Below, piece by piece: positions 37,554 through 45,641 of a DNA stretch of 64,000 bases. A model generated the notes under the pieces. The model had not been told where the DNA came from, made no database searches, and worked only from the letters and a program-made list of their open reading frames with translations. Position numbers and translations under genes: made by a program. The stretch is from Streptomyces sp. NBC_00344 (GTDB taxonomy: Bacteria; Actinomycetota; Actinomycetes; Streptomycetales; Streptomycetaceae). Positions within the stretch are counted from its first letter, which is position 1. Every line of letters begins with the position of its first letter. The stretch lies in the NCBI RefSeq assembly GCF_036088315.1, contig NZ_CP107996.1:6437001-6501000 (forward strand), in the 5' to 3' direction.

Positions 37554-39386
37554 GTGCACATCCCGCACACCCCGCGCCCGCCGTCCTTTCCGCCAGGTGC
37601 CATGCCCCGGGAGTCCGACGAGAGTCTCGCCGCCCAGCTGAGAGTGCATCCCGAAGGCGACGAGGCGCACCCTGTCGCGGTACTGCTCGCCAGTCACTGG
37701 GCGCCGGTCCACGATTACGCCACGATCTGTGTCGCATCCTCGGGGAATGTCGCGTCGATCGTCGCTACGGCGGCTTTCCACCAGGTGCTCGAGCGCCTGG
37801 CGCAGGGCGAACCGGTCGAGGCGCTGCGCCCGCGGCTGCTGGTCGTCGTACGGGACATCGTCAAGGCTTGGTCGGCCCAGCCGCACATAGCTGCTCTGAT
37901 ACCTGAACTACGGAAGCCGACGGGCGGTCGCGGTCTGCGGCTGGCGAAGTCCATTGCCGCGGAGAATCGGAAGCTCGCTCATCGGTCCTTCCAGACATTG
38001 CCGGGTGTTTCACAGTGCTTGCTCTGGCACACCGAGGTCGAGGCCGAACCCATAACCGTACCCGCCGGTTTGCTGGGCGTGGATGAGCACACGGCATCGG
38101 ACGCCCTCGAGCAGGCTCGTGAGCAATTCCGTGCGGGTTGTGTACGGGCCCACCGGGAACTTGCCCCGAGCAAGGAATGTCGCTCGTACAACCGACTGCT
38201 CGACGTGTCGATTCGACGTGGTGACGTCATGCTCCCGGATGTCCAGCAGCATCTGACGGGGTGCCCCTACTGCCGCACTGCTGCAGAGCAACTCGGCTTT
38301 TTCCAGGGCTCGCTGGGACTTCTGCTGGCCGAAACGGTGCTCGGCTGGGGTGCCCGGCGTTACCTCGACTCACGTCCGGGCCGGGCCGGCCAGGGGCTGC
38401 ACGCCGCGGGTCCCGGCGGCCGGGAGCGCAGGCAAGCGGGTGCCGGGCGCCACCGCCTGCTTCCCGATATGGTCGCTCTGGGCGGGCAGTTCACACGCTC
38501 CAAACGGGCGAAGGTGTTGCTCGGCGGTCTTGGCCTTGTCGTGGCCGCGCTGCTGGTGGCCATGCTGGCCGCCGACCTCATGTCGGACGACGAGGAAGGC
38601 CCCGCGGCTTCCGCGGGGCCGGCCGGCAGCCACACCGTCACATCCCGGCCCACCTCGCGGTGGCCGTCGCCCGCCCCGTCGGCGACCGGTTCCAACGGAC
38701 TTCCCGGAACCCCTTCGCGGGCAAGGCTGCGTAATGACGCCGCGGGTCTGTGTCTTGACATCCGCGGCGAGGCGGTGTCGGGGGCCGGTACGAAGATGGC
38801 GGTGTGCTCCTTCGCCACGAGCCAGCTCTGGTCGTACGAGGACGACGGCCTGCTGCGCAACCTCGCAGACAAGGCACTGTGTCTCGACTCCCACGCCGAA
38901 GAAGGACTGGTCTCGCTGCGTTCGTGTGCCGGGCCTTCCTCTGCACGTGCCAACGATGTGCGCTACGACCTGACCGTGCAGGGCGAGCTGTTGCCCCGAT
39001 GGCACCCGGGGCTGGCGGTCACCCCGACATCTCCTCACGTGGGAGTGGATGTAGCCGTCAAGAACCGCGACGGCTCGGCGGATCAGAAGTGGCACCTGGA
39101 CCCCCTGGAGAACGCACCCCGCTCCCGATCCGTCGCAGAACCGCCTCCGTCCCCGAAGGCCGCAGCCGATGGGACCCACATCGGCCCGCACGGTTCGGCA
39201 GGGGCGTGCGCGCCTTCCGTGTCTGCCGGGCAGCAGGGACGCGGGCACGGGGACCGCGGGCCCTCGGACGAGGCCGTCCCGGCGGGGGGTTACGACGTGC
39301 GGCGTTTCGAAGCAGTCGGGCACGACGCGTCCGGCCCTGTCGACGCGGTGGACCGGGCAGATGCCTGCCGCGCCGTCGTCGCGTAG
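37554..39386 (+). CDS. Sigma-factor-like / zinc-finger / transmembrane / ricin-lectin protein
   Basis: A 610-residue protein with an unusual layout. Residues about 40-90 (LLASHWAPVHDYATICVASS ... AAFHQVLERL) resemble sigma-70 region 2, and about 150-205 (LPGVSQCLLWHTEVEAEPIT) resemble sigma region 4. Then a zinc-finger-like stretch (ECRSY, and HLTGCPYCRTA near 232-242) is followed by one membrane helix at about 320-342. The rest has a ricin-type beta-trefoil lectin domain (about 389-517, with LWSYEDDGLLRNLADKALCLDS) and a Pro/Gly-rich tail. The orientation would put the sigma/zinc part inside and the lectin outside. Function unproven; it may sense sugars and control transcription. The GTG at 37554 follows GGAAGG. 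Confidence 0.8.
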   Translation: MHIPHTPRPPSFPPGAMPRESDESLAAQLRVHPEGDEAHPVAVLLASHWAPVHDYATICVASSGNVASIVATAAFHQVLERLAQGEPVEALRPRLLVVVRDIVKAWSAQPHIAALIPELRKPTGGRGLRLAKSIAAENRKLAHRSFQTLPGVSQCLLWHTEVEAEPITVPAGLLGVDEHTASDALEQAREQFRAGCVRAHRELAPSKECRSYNRLLDVSIRRGDVMLPDVQQHLTGCPYCRTAAEQLGFFQGSLGLLLAETVLGWGARRYLDSRPGRAGQGLHAAGPGGRERRQAGAGRHRLLPDMVALGGQFTRSKRAKVLLGGLGLVVAALLVAMLAADLMSDDEEGPAASAGPAGSHTVTSRPTSRWPSPAPSATGSNGLPGTPSRARLRNDAAGLCLDIRGEAVSGAGTKMAVCSFATSQLWSYEDDGLLRNLADKALCLDSHAEEGLVSLRSCAGPSSARANDVRYDLTVQGELLPRWHPGLAVTPTSPHVGVDVAVKNRDGSADQKWHLDPLENAPRSRSVAEPPPSPKAAADGTHIGPHGSAGACAPSVSAGQQGRGHGDRGPSDEAVPAGGYDVRRFEAVGHDASGPVDAVDRADACRAVVA

Positions 39387-39642
39387 GCCGACGTGCGGCC
39401 GGCCATGCCGGACGGTGAGGTCATCAACCGGGCGGAGGGCCGGGCTCGTGCTGCGCGGTAGTGCCACCGTGCGGCAGTCGTTTCCGGGAGTGGTGCCGTT
39501 CGCCGCTCCGCCCCAGGCAGGGTGAGGCGGCGGGGCAGCCGTCGTGGTTCGGATGGGGTCCAACGGTCTCGTGGGCAAGGTCGGCTGCACACCGTAGGCT
39601 GCCGGAGAAGGCCAGGGGGTCCTCGGTGCCCGGGGTGTGAAG

Positions 39643-40239
39643 TTATCGCCGGCCGGCCGTCGGGCCGTTGTCGTCGAGGTCCCCTTTGCGGAGGCGGTAG
39701 ACCTGTAGCCGCAGTCCGTAGTACTTCTCGGTCTCTCCGACCCACTCCAACCCCACGCGGCGGGCCGTGGCGGCTCCCCGGTTGTTCCGGGGCCGGACGA
39801 CCGCGAACAGCTCCTCGACGGCGGAGTCGGATTCGAAGGCCTGATGGGCCACGGCGTGTCCGGCCTCGGCGGCCAGACCCCGGCCCCACACGCCGGGTGC
39901 CAGCTGCCAGCCGATCTCGAGGTCTGCGTAGTCCGGCGGCAGAGGCAGCAGCGCGGCTCCGCCCACCAGTTCACCGGTTTCCCGCAGATCGATCGCCCAT
40001 CGTCCCTGCGGCGGCTCCAAGGATCCGGATTCGATGATCCAGTGGCCGATGAGTGCCTGCATCGCCGCTACGTCGGGCACCGCGGCCAGGGCCGGGGCCA
40101 GCCATCGGGAGACCTCGCCGGTGCCGTAGATCGCCAGTGCCGCTTCCGCGTCGCCGGATGCCCATGGTCGCAGTGTCAGCCGAGGGGTATGTATGCACGA
40201 GCCCTCGATGACGACACGGTGAGCACGGCGGTCAACCAT
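39643..40239 (-). CDS. GNAT-family N-acetyltransferase
   Basis: A 198-residue acetyltransferase of the RimJ/RimL-like sub-group (TPRLTLRPWASGDAEAALAIY, LEIGWQLAPGVWGRGLAAEAGHAVAHQAF, NNRGAATARRVGLEWVGE). It would transfer acetyl from acetyl-CoA to an amine, probably a protein N-terminus or a small molecule. The start is strongly supported by TATCGT six bases before the ATG at 40239, without a ribosome binding site, suggesting a leaderless mRNA. It is close to, but not coupled with, the ArsR gene. Confidence 0.9.
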   Translation of the reverse strand: MVDRRAHRVVIEGSCIHTPRLTLRPWASGDAEAALAIYGTGEVSRWLAPALAAVPDVAAMQALIGHWIIESGSLEPPQGRWAIDLRETGELVGGAALLPLPPDYADLEIGWQLAPGVWGRGLAAEAGHAVAHQAFESDSAVEELFAVVRPRNNRGAATARRVGLEWVGETEKYYGLRLQVYRLRKGDLDDNGPTAGRR

Positions 40240-40245
40240 GCTATG

Positions 40246-40251
40246 ACGATA
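40246..40251 (-). promoter_or_regulatory. -10 element TATCGT of leaderless GNAT transcript
   Basis: On the minus strand TATCGT stands six bases before the ATG at 40239 with no ribosome binding site between. Confidence 0.45.
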
Positions 40252-40286
40252 TCACCGGAGAGTAGGACAAGTAGTGCCGTAGCGGG

Positions 40287-40607
40287 TCATTCACCCCTGG
40301 TCTCCAGGGTATCGCCGAGTCCTGTGGGCCGGCCACGCATGTGATCTTCGAACGGCGCCAGCCAGCGGGAGATCTCGCGCAGTGGATCGGCATTCAGCTG
40401 ATAGTGGTGCTCCCGACCAATTCTGCTGCAGGAGACCAGTCCGGCGTCCCGAAGGACCTTGAGATGCTCCGAGATGCTGGGCCGCTCCATGAGGAAGAGG
40501 GCGGCGATCGCGTTCACGGCTTGCGGGCCCTCTTTGCCCAGGACATCGAGAATCCGGCGCCGGACCGGGCTGGCCAGCGCTGAGAAGATCACGTCGGCGG
40601 CCGTCAT
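40287..40607 (-). CDS. ArsR-family transcriptional regulator
   Basis: A 106-residue winged-helix repressor of the ArsR/SmtB family (IFSALASPVRRRILDVLGKEGPQAVNAIAALFLMERPSISEHLKVLRDAGLVSC). The metal-binding CXC motif of true ArsR is absent; this resembles the sub-group found next to VOC or SRPBCC genes. Here the neighbour upstream is only a 31-residue remnant of a VOC gene, whose stop lies just before this start. It would repress its own operon, probably through the inverted repeat at 40722-40739. Confidence 0.92.
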   Translation of the reverse strand: MTAADVIFSALASPVRRRILDVLGKEGPQAVNAIAALFLMERPSISEHLKVLRDAGLVSCSRIGREHHYQLNADPLREISRWLAPFEDHMRGRPTGLGDTLETRGE

Positions 40608-40614
40608 CGCTTCG

Positions 40615-40710
40615 TCACCCGCTCGCGGGCCGCGGTCCGGCGTCGACGTCCTCGGCCCGGTCCTGGTCTGCCACCGTCAGGGACACCATCCGGATATTTC
40701 CTGTGTTCAT
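40615..40710 (-). pseudogene. Remnant of a VOC-family gene upstream of arsR-like gene
   Basis: A 31-codon open frame starting MNTGNIRMVSLTVADQDRA. That is exactly the first beta-strand and helix start of small VOC (glyoxalase-like) proteins that commonly pair with an ArsR regulator. After DQDRA the sequence changes abruptly to EDVDAGPRPASG and stops seven bases before the ArsR ATG. The rest of the domain (about 100 residues) is missing, so an internal deletion appears to have removed most of the gene. It could still be translated and couple to ArsR. Confidence 0.6.
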
Positions 40711-40721
40711 GGCAGCGACTA

Positions 40722-40739
40722 TAGGAAGGAATGTTCCTA
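40722..40739. promoter_or_regulatory. Inverted repeat, candidate ArsR-family operator
   Basis: TAGGAA and TTCCTA form perfect 6-base arms with a 6-base spacer, just upstream of the start of the VOC remnant-arsR operon. Position and size suit an autoregulatory ArsR operator. Confidence 0.5.
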
Positions 40740-40877
40740 CGCAACACCGCCGAGTGGGACCGGTGCCCGGCTGCCGACCGGCCGGCGCCACCGGGGCCGG
40801 TCTCCGGGCCCCTCCGCGGTCTGCTCGTCCCTCCGCGGTCTGCTCGTACGCAGCAGCGGTCGCGCTCGGCGGTCCTG

Positions 40878-41378
40878 TCAGCCCTTTGACCGGCCGCCCG
40901 CCTCGGCGAGCAAGTGCTCCATACGATCGAAGCGCTCGTGCAGGACCTGGGTGGTCTCCTCGCAGACATGGTGTGCCGTGCGGTCCACGGCCTCGGCCAG
41001 ATGGTGCCGGCGGGTACTCTCACGGCTCACGAACCAGGTCGCAAGCGCCGCGGTGACCATGCCGTAGGTGGTGATGCCCACACCCATCACCACACAGGCG
41101 ATGATCCGGCCCCACAGGGTCCGGGGATAGAAGTCGCCGTAGCCCACCGTCGTCGCGGTCTCGGCCGACCACCACAGGGCCCGGGGGTAGGTCGTGAGAT
41201 TCGCGTCCGGTGCGCCGTGCTCGGCGACCACGACCGCCCAGGAGCCGAGGAGCATGGTCACCACGAGAACCACGGTCGCCCAGCCGGCTGTGCGTGTGTG
41301 CAGCGAGCGGCCTTCCCTGGCCAGCAGGATGTCGATCGCCTTGGTCATGAATCCGGGCAGCATTTCCGGATCATGCAC
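40878..41378 (-). CDS. Two-TM potassium channel-like protein
   Basis: A 166-residue membrane protein with two hydrophobic helices (TAGWATVVLVVTMLLGSWAV and RIIACVVMGVGITTYGMVTA) flanking a pore loop with TTVGYGDFYP, the potassium selectivity signature TVGYGD. The C-terminal cytoplasmic helix is His/Glu-rich (ETTQVLHERFDRMEHLLAEAGG). It fits a small KcsA-like channel. The first codon used is a GTG at 41378; in-frame ATGs at 41363 and 41348 are also possible starts. A striking palindrome lies about 255 bases upstream. Confidence 0.85.
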   Translation of the reverse strand: MHDPEMLPGFMTKAIDILLAREGRSLHTRTAGWATVVLVVTMLLGSWAVVVAEHGAPDANLTTYPRALWWSAETATTVGYGDFYPRTLWGRIIACVVMGVGITTYGMVTAALATWFVSRESTRRHHLAEAVDRTAHHVCEETTQVLHERFDRMEHLLAEAGGRSKG

Positions 41379-41759
41379 GGCTCGGGCCTGCCCTGCTCAC
41401 GGACGCGCGTCCGCCGGAGCGCCAGTCACCCGATCGAGGCGGTGGACGCTTCGTATGCATCCCTCGACCGGGCATCCCGGGTAAGTGTGGCGGTCACTGA
41501 CGGGACGGGCGAGTGGTGTCCACCTGCCGACGGCAGTCCGCCCGGAGATCGTGTCCGCACCGGCCCGCGGCCGGCAGCGAGAAGCCGGCGAAGCGGACCG
41601 ACTCCTGCGCGTCTCGCACCCGCCACCGCACGTATGCAGCAACTGCTGCATACGGAAGGCGGACCCGACGACCGCCTGCGCACCGGACGGGTGAACCGGC
41701 GCCCTCGGCCACAACCCCGTTGCGAGCCTGGGATCCGCACTGTTGACGCTGCGGCGGAC
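41379..41759. other. Intergenic region with a long palindrome
   Basis: About 380 bases between the channel start and the phosphoesterase stop. It contains a near-perfect palindrome at 41631-41654. Open frames on both strands here are Arg/Pro-rich and show no domain. Confidence 0.5.
41631..41654. promoter_or_regulatory. Palindrome, candidate operator
   Basis: The arms CGTATGCAGCA and TGCTGCATACG are perfect 11-base complements around a central AC. It is too compact and GC/AT-mixed for a usual terminator and has no T-run. Its size fits a homodimeric TetR/MarR/GntR-type binding site, but no such regulator is in the window next to it. Confidence 0.45.
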
Positions 41760-43271
41760 TCAGTGCGACCCGCGTGGGTTGAGCGGTATGACGAAGTCGT
41801 CCTCGACCGGTGGTTCGATCTCGTCCTCCTGGAAGCCGGTGGCGGCGAAGCACCGTATGCGCAGACCACCCGGTGAGACGTCCATCCGCAGAAAGCTCTT
41901 GAAGAACGGCGGGTCGTAGGTCGCGGACCCCGGCGACAGCACCTGGGTGAGCGCCTTACGGACCGGCAGGCGCAGTCGCCGGCCGCGGCGCGGCCGTGCG
42001 GCGACCCCGAGCAGAGCCGCGATCAGTCTCGCCCGCAGCGTGACGGGCTCATCGGTCTGCCGCGTTGCCGCGATGCCGAGCCGACGGGCTATCACTGCCG
42101 TCGCGAGCTCAGGCGTCAGGTCGAACAGCCGCCGCATACGGAGCCTTCGCCCGTAGAGCTTGCTGTAGAACGCCAGTGAGTCGCCGCGCAACGGGTAGCA
42201 GCGGAAGTCCTGCTCGGTGACACCGCCGACGTCGACGCGCGGAATGGTGTGAGTGGCGTGCATGAAGGCGCCGCTACCACCGGCGACGACGTATTCGATG
42301 GTCCGCCCGCCCACATCGACGGGATAGTGCTGGTAGTTGTGGATGTCGCCGCCGATGGCCGCGACATAGTTGCAGTCCGGATCACGCACGATCTCGTCGA
42401 CGGTGCCGCCGCCCTCGATCGCGCACGGGTGGTGCTCACCGTCCACGTATATCGGCGAACCGGTGACCAGGATCTTGGGCTTCGGTCCGCTGGACACCCG
42501 GCGCAGCCACTGCCCCTGCTCCCGGTCGATACGACCGAGCAGCCCGGTGTCGATGCCCACGATGCGCAGTGGCCCCGAATCGATCGCCCAGTACGGCCCC
42601 GGCTGCGACGCCGCCTGTGACGGCTCGGACCGCATGAGCCGGGCCTGAGCCAGGCGCAGTTCGTCCGGCACATCGGGAGACCTCCACAGAGCCGCCCGCC
42701 ACCACGCGGCCGACAGCGGCTTCGGGCGTGCTGCCGGGGGCAGCGCGGGCGCATCGCAGAAGACCCGCATGAATCCGGTGAGGCCGTCGTACCAGTCGTG
42801 GTTGCCGGGCACCGCGTAGATCGGCGCTTCGTAATCCCGGTACGGCTGGAAGAACTTCGGTCCGTACTCGTTGGCGCTGCCGACCGGGTAGAGCACATCG
42901 CTGGAGAGAAGCGCGAAGCGGCTTCCGGCACCTGCCCTGAGGAACCCGGGGACCACGGCGTACTGTGGATCGTCGCCTTCGCCGGTGTCGCCGATGAGCA
43001 TGAACGAGTAGCTCTCCGGATCGTCGCGCTCGATCACGAAGTCCTCTGTGGCGCAGCCTCGTTGGGACTGCTGCCGCACCCAGCGCTCACGGTCGGCGCC
43101 GGTCGGATCGCCGAACAGCGATGCCACGGGTCCGTTGCGCGCCTTCCAGAGGGTGACCGGGTTGAGCCAGAAGACCTTTTCGACCTGACTTGGCATCAAG
43201 TTCCGGTATTCGCCGGGTTTCTGGCCGTGCCAGCCTGCGCCGGCCGCTGATTCACGCGAGGAGGGAGACAT
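41760..43271 (-). CDS. Metallophosphoesterase (calcineurin-like)
   Basis: A 503-residue protein with a calcineurin-like metallophosphoesterase core: GDTGEGDD, SSDVLYPVGS, PGNHDWYDG, a middle metal-site segment, and GGDIHNYQHY. The order of motifs with NHD and GDxHxxxH fits a dinuclear metal phosphatase. A C-terminal extension of about 200 residues follows that I cannot assign. No signal peptide or TM helix, so cytoplasmic. The start is supported by TAGAGT six bases before the ATG at 43271, suggesting a leaderless mRNA. Substrate unknown. Confidence 0.88.
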   Translation of the reverse strand: MSPSSRESAAGAGWHGQKPGEYRNLMPSQVEKVFWLNPVTLWKARNGPVASLFGDPTGADRERWVRQQSQRGCATEDFVIERDDPESYSFMLIGDTGEGDDPQYAVVPGFLRAGAGSRFALLSSDVLYPVGSANEYGPKFFQPYRDYEAPIYAVPGNHDWYDGLTGFMRVFCDAPALPPAARPKPLSAAWWRAALWRSPDVPDELRLAQARLMRSEPSQAASQPGPYWAIDSGPLRIVGIDTGLLGRIDREQGQWLRRVSSGPKPKILVTGSPIYVDGEHHPCAIEGGGTVDEIVRDPDCNYVAAIGGDIHNYQHYPVDVGGRTIEYVVAGGSGAFMHATHTIPRVDVGGVTEQDFRCYPLRGDSLAFYSKLYGRRLRMRRLFDLTPELATAVIARRLGIAATRQTDEPVTLRARLIAALLGVAARPRRGRRLRLPVRKALTQVLSPGSATYDPPFFKSFLRMDVSPGGLRIRCFAATGFQEDEIEPPVEDDFVIPLNPRGSH

Positions 43272-43277
43272 CGCGGA

Positions 43278-43283
43278 ACTCTA
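43278..43283 (-). promoter_or_regulatory. -10 element TAGAGT of leaderless phosphoesterase transcript
   Basis: On the minus strand TAGAGT is exactly six bases before the ATG at 43271, with no ribosome binding site. Confidence 0.5.
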
Positions 43284-43516
43284 GCGCGGTGCGGTCTCCG
43301 GCAGTTGGGCGGGCCGGGCGCGGGCCGGAGAGGCCAGTACGGCAAGCAGGGGGTGCTCCGCCCGGTTGTGAGTCACGACCGTCCGGACATGGTCCGAGGG
43401 GTGCCCGTCCGATGTTGCGGCCGTCCGAGGCGGCCGGCTCTGCGTGTGGCGTCCGGTTCCGGGTAGTCGTCCGTTCAGCGACCAGGTTCCGTGCGGGCGA
43501 CCGAGAGTGGGAGATC

Positions 43517-43906
43517 ATGGCGGTTCCGAAGACGACCGTGCTTGTGCTGGACTGCTCCGAGCATGCGGAACTCGCCGAGTTCTATGCCGATCTGCTCGGA
43601 GCGACAACGCGTATGAGCGCCGATCCGGATGTCATGGAGGTCGTCGGCAACGACGGCACGCGCATGGCCGTCCGCAGGGACCACGGCTACGCACCACCCA
43701 GCTGGCCGCGGCCGGACGGCGCCCTTCAGGCCCATCTGCGCATCCTGGTTTCCCCCGACGACATGGACGAGGCGGAGCGTGAGGCGATCGGTCTCGGCGC
43801 CCGGCCCCTGGACACCAAGGACAACGGGGGACGGCACGACGTCCGGCTGTACTCCGACCCCGCGGGGCACTCGTTCGCGCTGGTCGCCCACACGCCGACG
43901 TCCTGA
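43517..43906 (+). CDS. Single-domain VOC (glyoxalase-like) protein
   Basis: A 129-residue VOC-family protein (VLVLDCSEHAELAEFYADLLGATTR ... VRLYSDPAGHSFALVAHTP). A half-domain of this kind dimerises. The substrate is unknown. The ATG at 43517 follows GGGAG. It is the third VOC protein in this window, but shorter than the others. A strong hairpin lies 85 bases downstream, between it and the gas vesicle operon. Confidence 0.85.
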   Translation: MAVPKTTVLVLDCSEHAELAEFYADLLGATTRMSADPDVMEVVGNDGTRMAVRRDHGYAPPSWPRPDGALQAHLRILVSPDDMDEAEREAIGLGARPLDTKDNGGRHDVRLYSDPAGHSFALVAHTPTS

Positions 43907-43991
43907 TCCCGGGTTGTGCGCAGCACCCGGGCACGACATCCCCGCAGTGCCGCGCAGACGTGAGCATCTGACGCACATCTGATCCATGTCA

Positions 43992-44022
43992 TGGCAGGGG
44001 AGAGCCGCTGCCTCCCCTGCCA
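43992..44022 (+). terminator. Hairpin between VOC gene and gvpO
   Basis: Perfect 11-base arms TGGCAGGGGAG and CTCCCCTGCCA with a 9-base loop, 57 bases before gvpO. It may terminate the VOC gene or lie in the gas vesicle leader. Confidence 0.5.
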
Positions 44023-44078
44023 CTCGTTCGGCGGCCGACAGCGCGCGCGCCCGATCTCCGGCGCCCAGACTCTGGAGC

Positions 44079-44402
44079 ATGGCTGAGCAACGTGTGAAAC
44101 GCGCCGGATCCGGCAAATCAGCCGCCGCTTCCCGCACGTCGGACCTACGAGGAGCGGAGAGGGCCGCTCTGCGGGCGAGTGAATCCCTTTCCAGGCTGAT
44201 CGACCACCCGCCCGAAGGCGTGTCCGGAGTCTGCCGGTCGGACGACGAGGGCTGGCGTGTCTGCGTCGACGTCCTGGAAGTCGCCCGTATCCCCGACACG
44301 ACCAGCCTGCTGGCCACCTACGAGGTGGAGCTCGACGCAGATGGTCACCTCCTTCAGTACCGCCGGGTCCGGCGGTACCGGCGCGGGGCGGCGGACATAT
44401 GA
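44079..44402 (+). CDS. gvpO: Gas vesicle protein GvpO
   Basis: A 107-residue protein with the GvpO pattern (ASESLSRLIDHPPEGVSGVCRSDDEGWRVCVDVLEVARIPDTTSLLATYEVELDADG...YRRVRRYRRG). It starts the gas vesicle operon and overlaps the next open frame by ATGA. GvpO is found in actinomycete and archaeal gas vesicle clusters and is thought to help expression or assembly. The first 40 residues are a Lys/Ala/Ser-rich low-complexity tail. The ATG at 44079 follows CTGGAG. Confidence 0.93.
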   Translation: MAEQRVKRAGSGKSAAASRTSDLRGAERAALRASESLSRLIDHPPEGVSGVCRSDDEGWRVCVDVLEVARIPDTTSLLATYEVELDADGHLLQYRRVRRYRRGAADI

Positions 44403-44443
44403 GCGCAGCCCACCGAAGCCACCCGAGAGAAACGGCCCCTTCC

Positions 44444-44896
44444 ATGACCGCTTACAGCGACGAGGTCGTGTGTGTCCCGCGCGCCGGCACTCTCTACGAC
44501 GTCCTCGAACTCATCCTCGACCGGGGAATGGTCATCGATGTGTTCGTACGAGTCTCCCTTGTCGGTATCGAGATCCTCAAGATCGATGCCCGGATCGTCG
44601 TGGCGAGCGTCGACACGTATCTGCGTTTCGCCGAAGCGTGCAACCGGCTCGACCTCGACCACGACGCCACCAGCAAGACCGTGCCCGAACTCTTCGGGGG
44701 AGGCATGGGCAAGAGCGTGCGCAAGGCCGGTGCGAAGAAGGCCGTCCGGTCCGCCGGGAGCAAGGTCAAGGACAAGCTCGGGATGGGCGACGACGACGGC
44801 GAGGAGGAGGAGTCGCGGCCTCGCCGTCGCAGCGCAGCCGGCCGAAGTGGCGACGGGGGCCGCCCCCGCAGCCGTCGACGTACAGAGGAAGAGTGA
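44444..44896 (+). CDS. gvpA: Gas vesicle structural protein GvpA (GvpA/J family) with charged tail
   Basis: A 150-residue member of the GvpA family. The core (TLYDVLELILDRGMVIDVFVRVSLVGIEILKIDARIVVASVDTYLRFAEACNRLDL) is almost canonical. It is followed by a long charged C-terminal tail of about 75 residues (Lys/Arg/Asp-rich, ending RRRTEEE), as in other Streptomyces GvpA-like proteins. The start chosen is the ATG at 44444, which places the usual short N-terminus; the ATG at 44399, overlapping the gvpO stop, is also in frame and possible. GvpA-like proteins form the ribs of the vesicle shell. Confidence 0.92.
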   Translation: MTAYSDEVVCVPRAGTLYDVLELILDRGMVIDVFVRVSLVGIEILKIDARIVVASVDTYLRFAEACNRLDLDHDATSKTVPELFGGGMGKSVRKAGAKKAVRSAGSKVKDKLGMGDDDGEEEESRPRRRSAAGRSGDGGRPRSRRRTEEE

Positions 44897-44899
44897 CAG

Positions 44900-45640
44900 A
44901 TGGCCGCACCAGGTGTGTACGTGTACGCGTTCGTCAGAGCGGGGCACCCGCTGCCCGCGGACGTGCGTGGCGTGGGTGATACGAAGGCGCCGGTCCGGCT
45001 GCTGCCCTGTGGCGAGTTGGCCGCTGTGATCGGTCCGGTCCCGGAGACACTGCGCGCCCGGCGGCGGGACCTGATGGCACATCAGCGCCTGCTTTCGGAC
45101 CTGGTGCCCGGCGGGCCGGTCCTCCCCATGCGCTTCGGCGCGATCGCTCCCGGCGAAACCGCCGTTCTCGACGGTGCGAAGGCCCGCAGCGCCGAGTATC
45201 TGGCCGCCCTGGAGAGCGTCGAAGGCCGCCTTGAGATGAACCTCAAGGTCATGCCGGCGGAGGACTCGCTCTCCGATCTGGTCCGGGAGGACCCCCGCGT
45301 ACGGCAGTTGCGCGAGGAGGTGCGCAGCCGTCCGGGATACGAGGTCAATGTGCGCCTCGGCGAAGCTGTCGTGGCCGGGATGCGACGCCGGGCCGCGCAC
45401 GCCGCCGAACAGATCTCGGCCGCGCTCGCCGCTGTCGCGGCCGAGTCGCAGGAGGGACCGGACGTCGAGGGCTGCGTACGCAATGTGTCCTTCCTTGTCG
45501 CGCGCGGGGACCTGTCCCGGTTCAACAGCTGCGTCGACCGGCTCTCCGCCGAATACCGGCAGAAGGCCGCTCTCCGGGTGACCGGACCGCTTCCGTGCTA
45601 CAGCTTCGTGCCCACCGAGAACGTGCCGGCCGGGGTCTGA
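44900..45640 (+). CDS. gvpF: Gas vesicle protein GvpF (GvpL/F family)
   Basis: A 246-residue GvpL/F family protein (GVYVYAFVRAGHPLP, VLPMRFGAIAPGET, EMNLKVMPAEDS, VSFLVARGDLSRFNSCVDRLSAEY, LRVTGPLPCYSFVP). These are accessory proteins needed for assembly of GvpA. It starts three bases after the gvpA stop, so the two are translationally linked. Confidence 0.93.
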   Translation: MAAPGVYVYAFVRAGHPLPADVRGVGDTKAPVRLLPCGELAAVIGPVPETLRARRRDLMAHQRLLSDLVPGGPVLPMRFGAIAPGETAVLDGAKARSAEYLAALESVEGRLEMNLKVMPAEDSLSDLVREDPRVRQLREEVRSRPGYEVNVRLGEAVVAGMRRRAAHAAEQISAALAAVAAESQEGPDVEGCVRNVSFLVARGDLSRFNSCVDRLSAEYRQKAALRVTGPLPCYSFVPTENVPAGV

Positions 45641-45641
45641 G

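Noticed and set aside
38370..39974. 534-codon open frame opposite the sigma-like/ricin gene
   Set aside because: It overlaps the ricin gene and has no recognisable domain or ribosome binding site.
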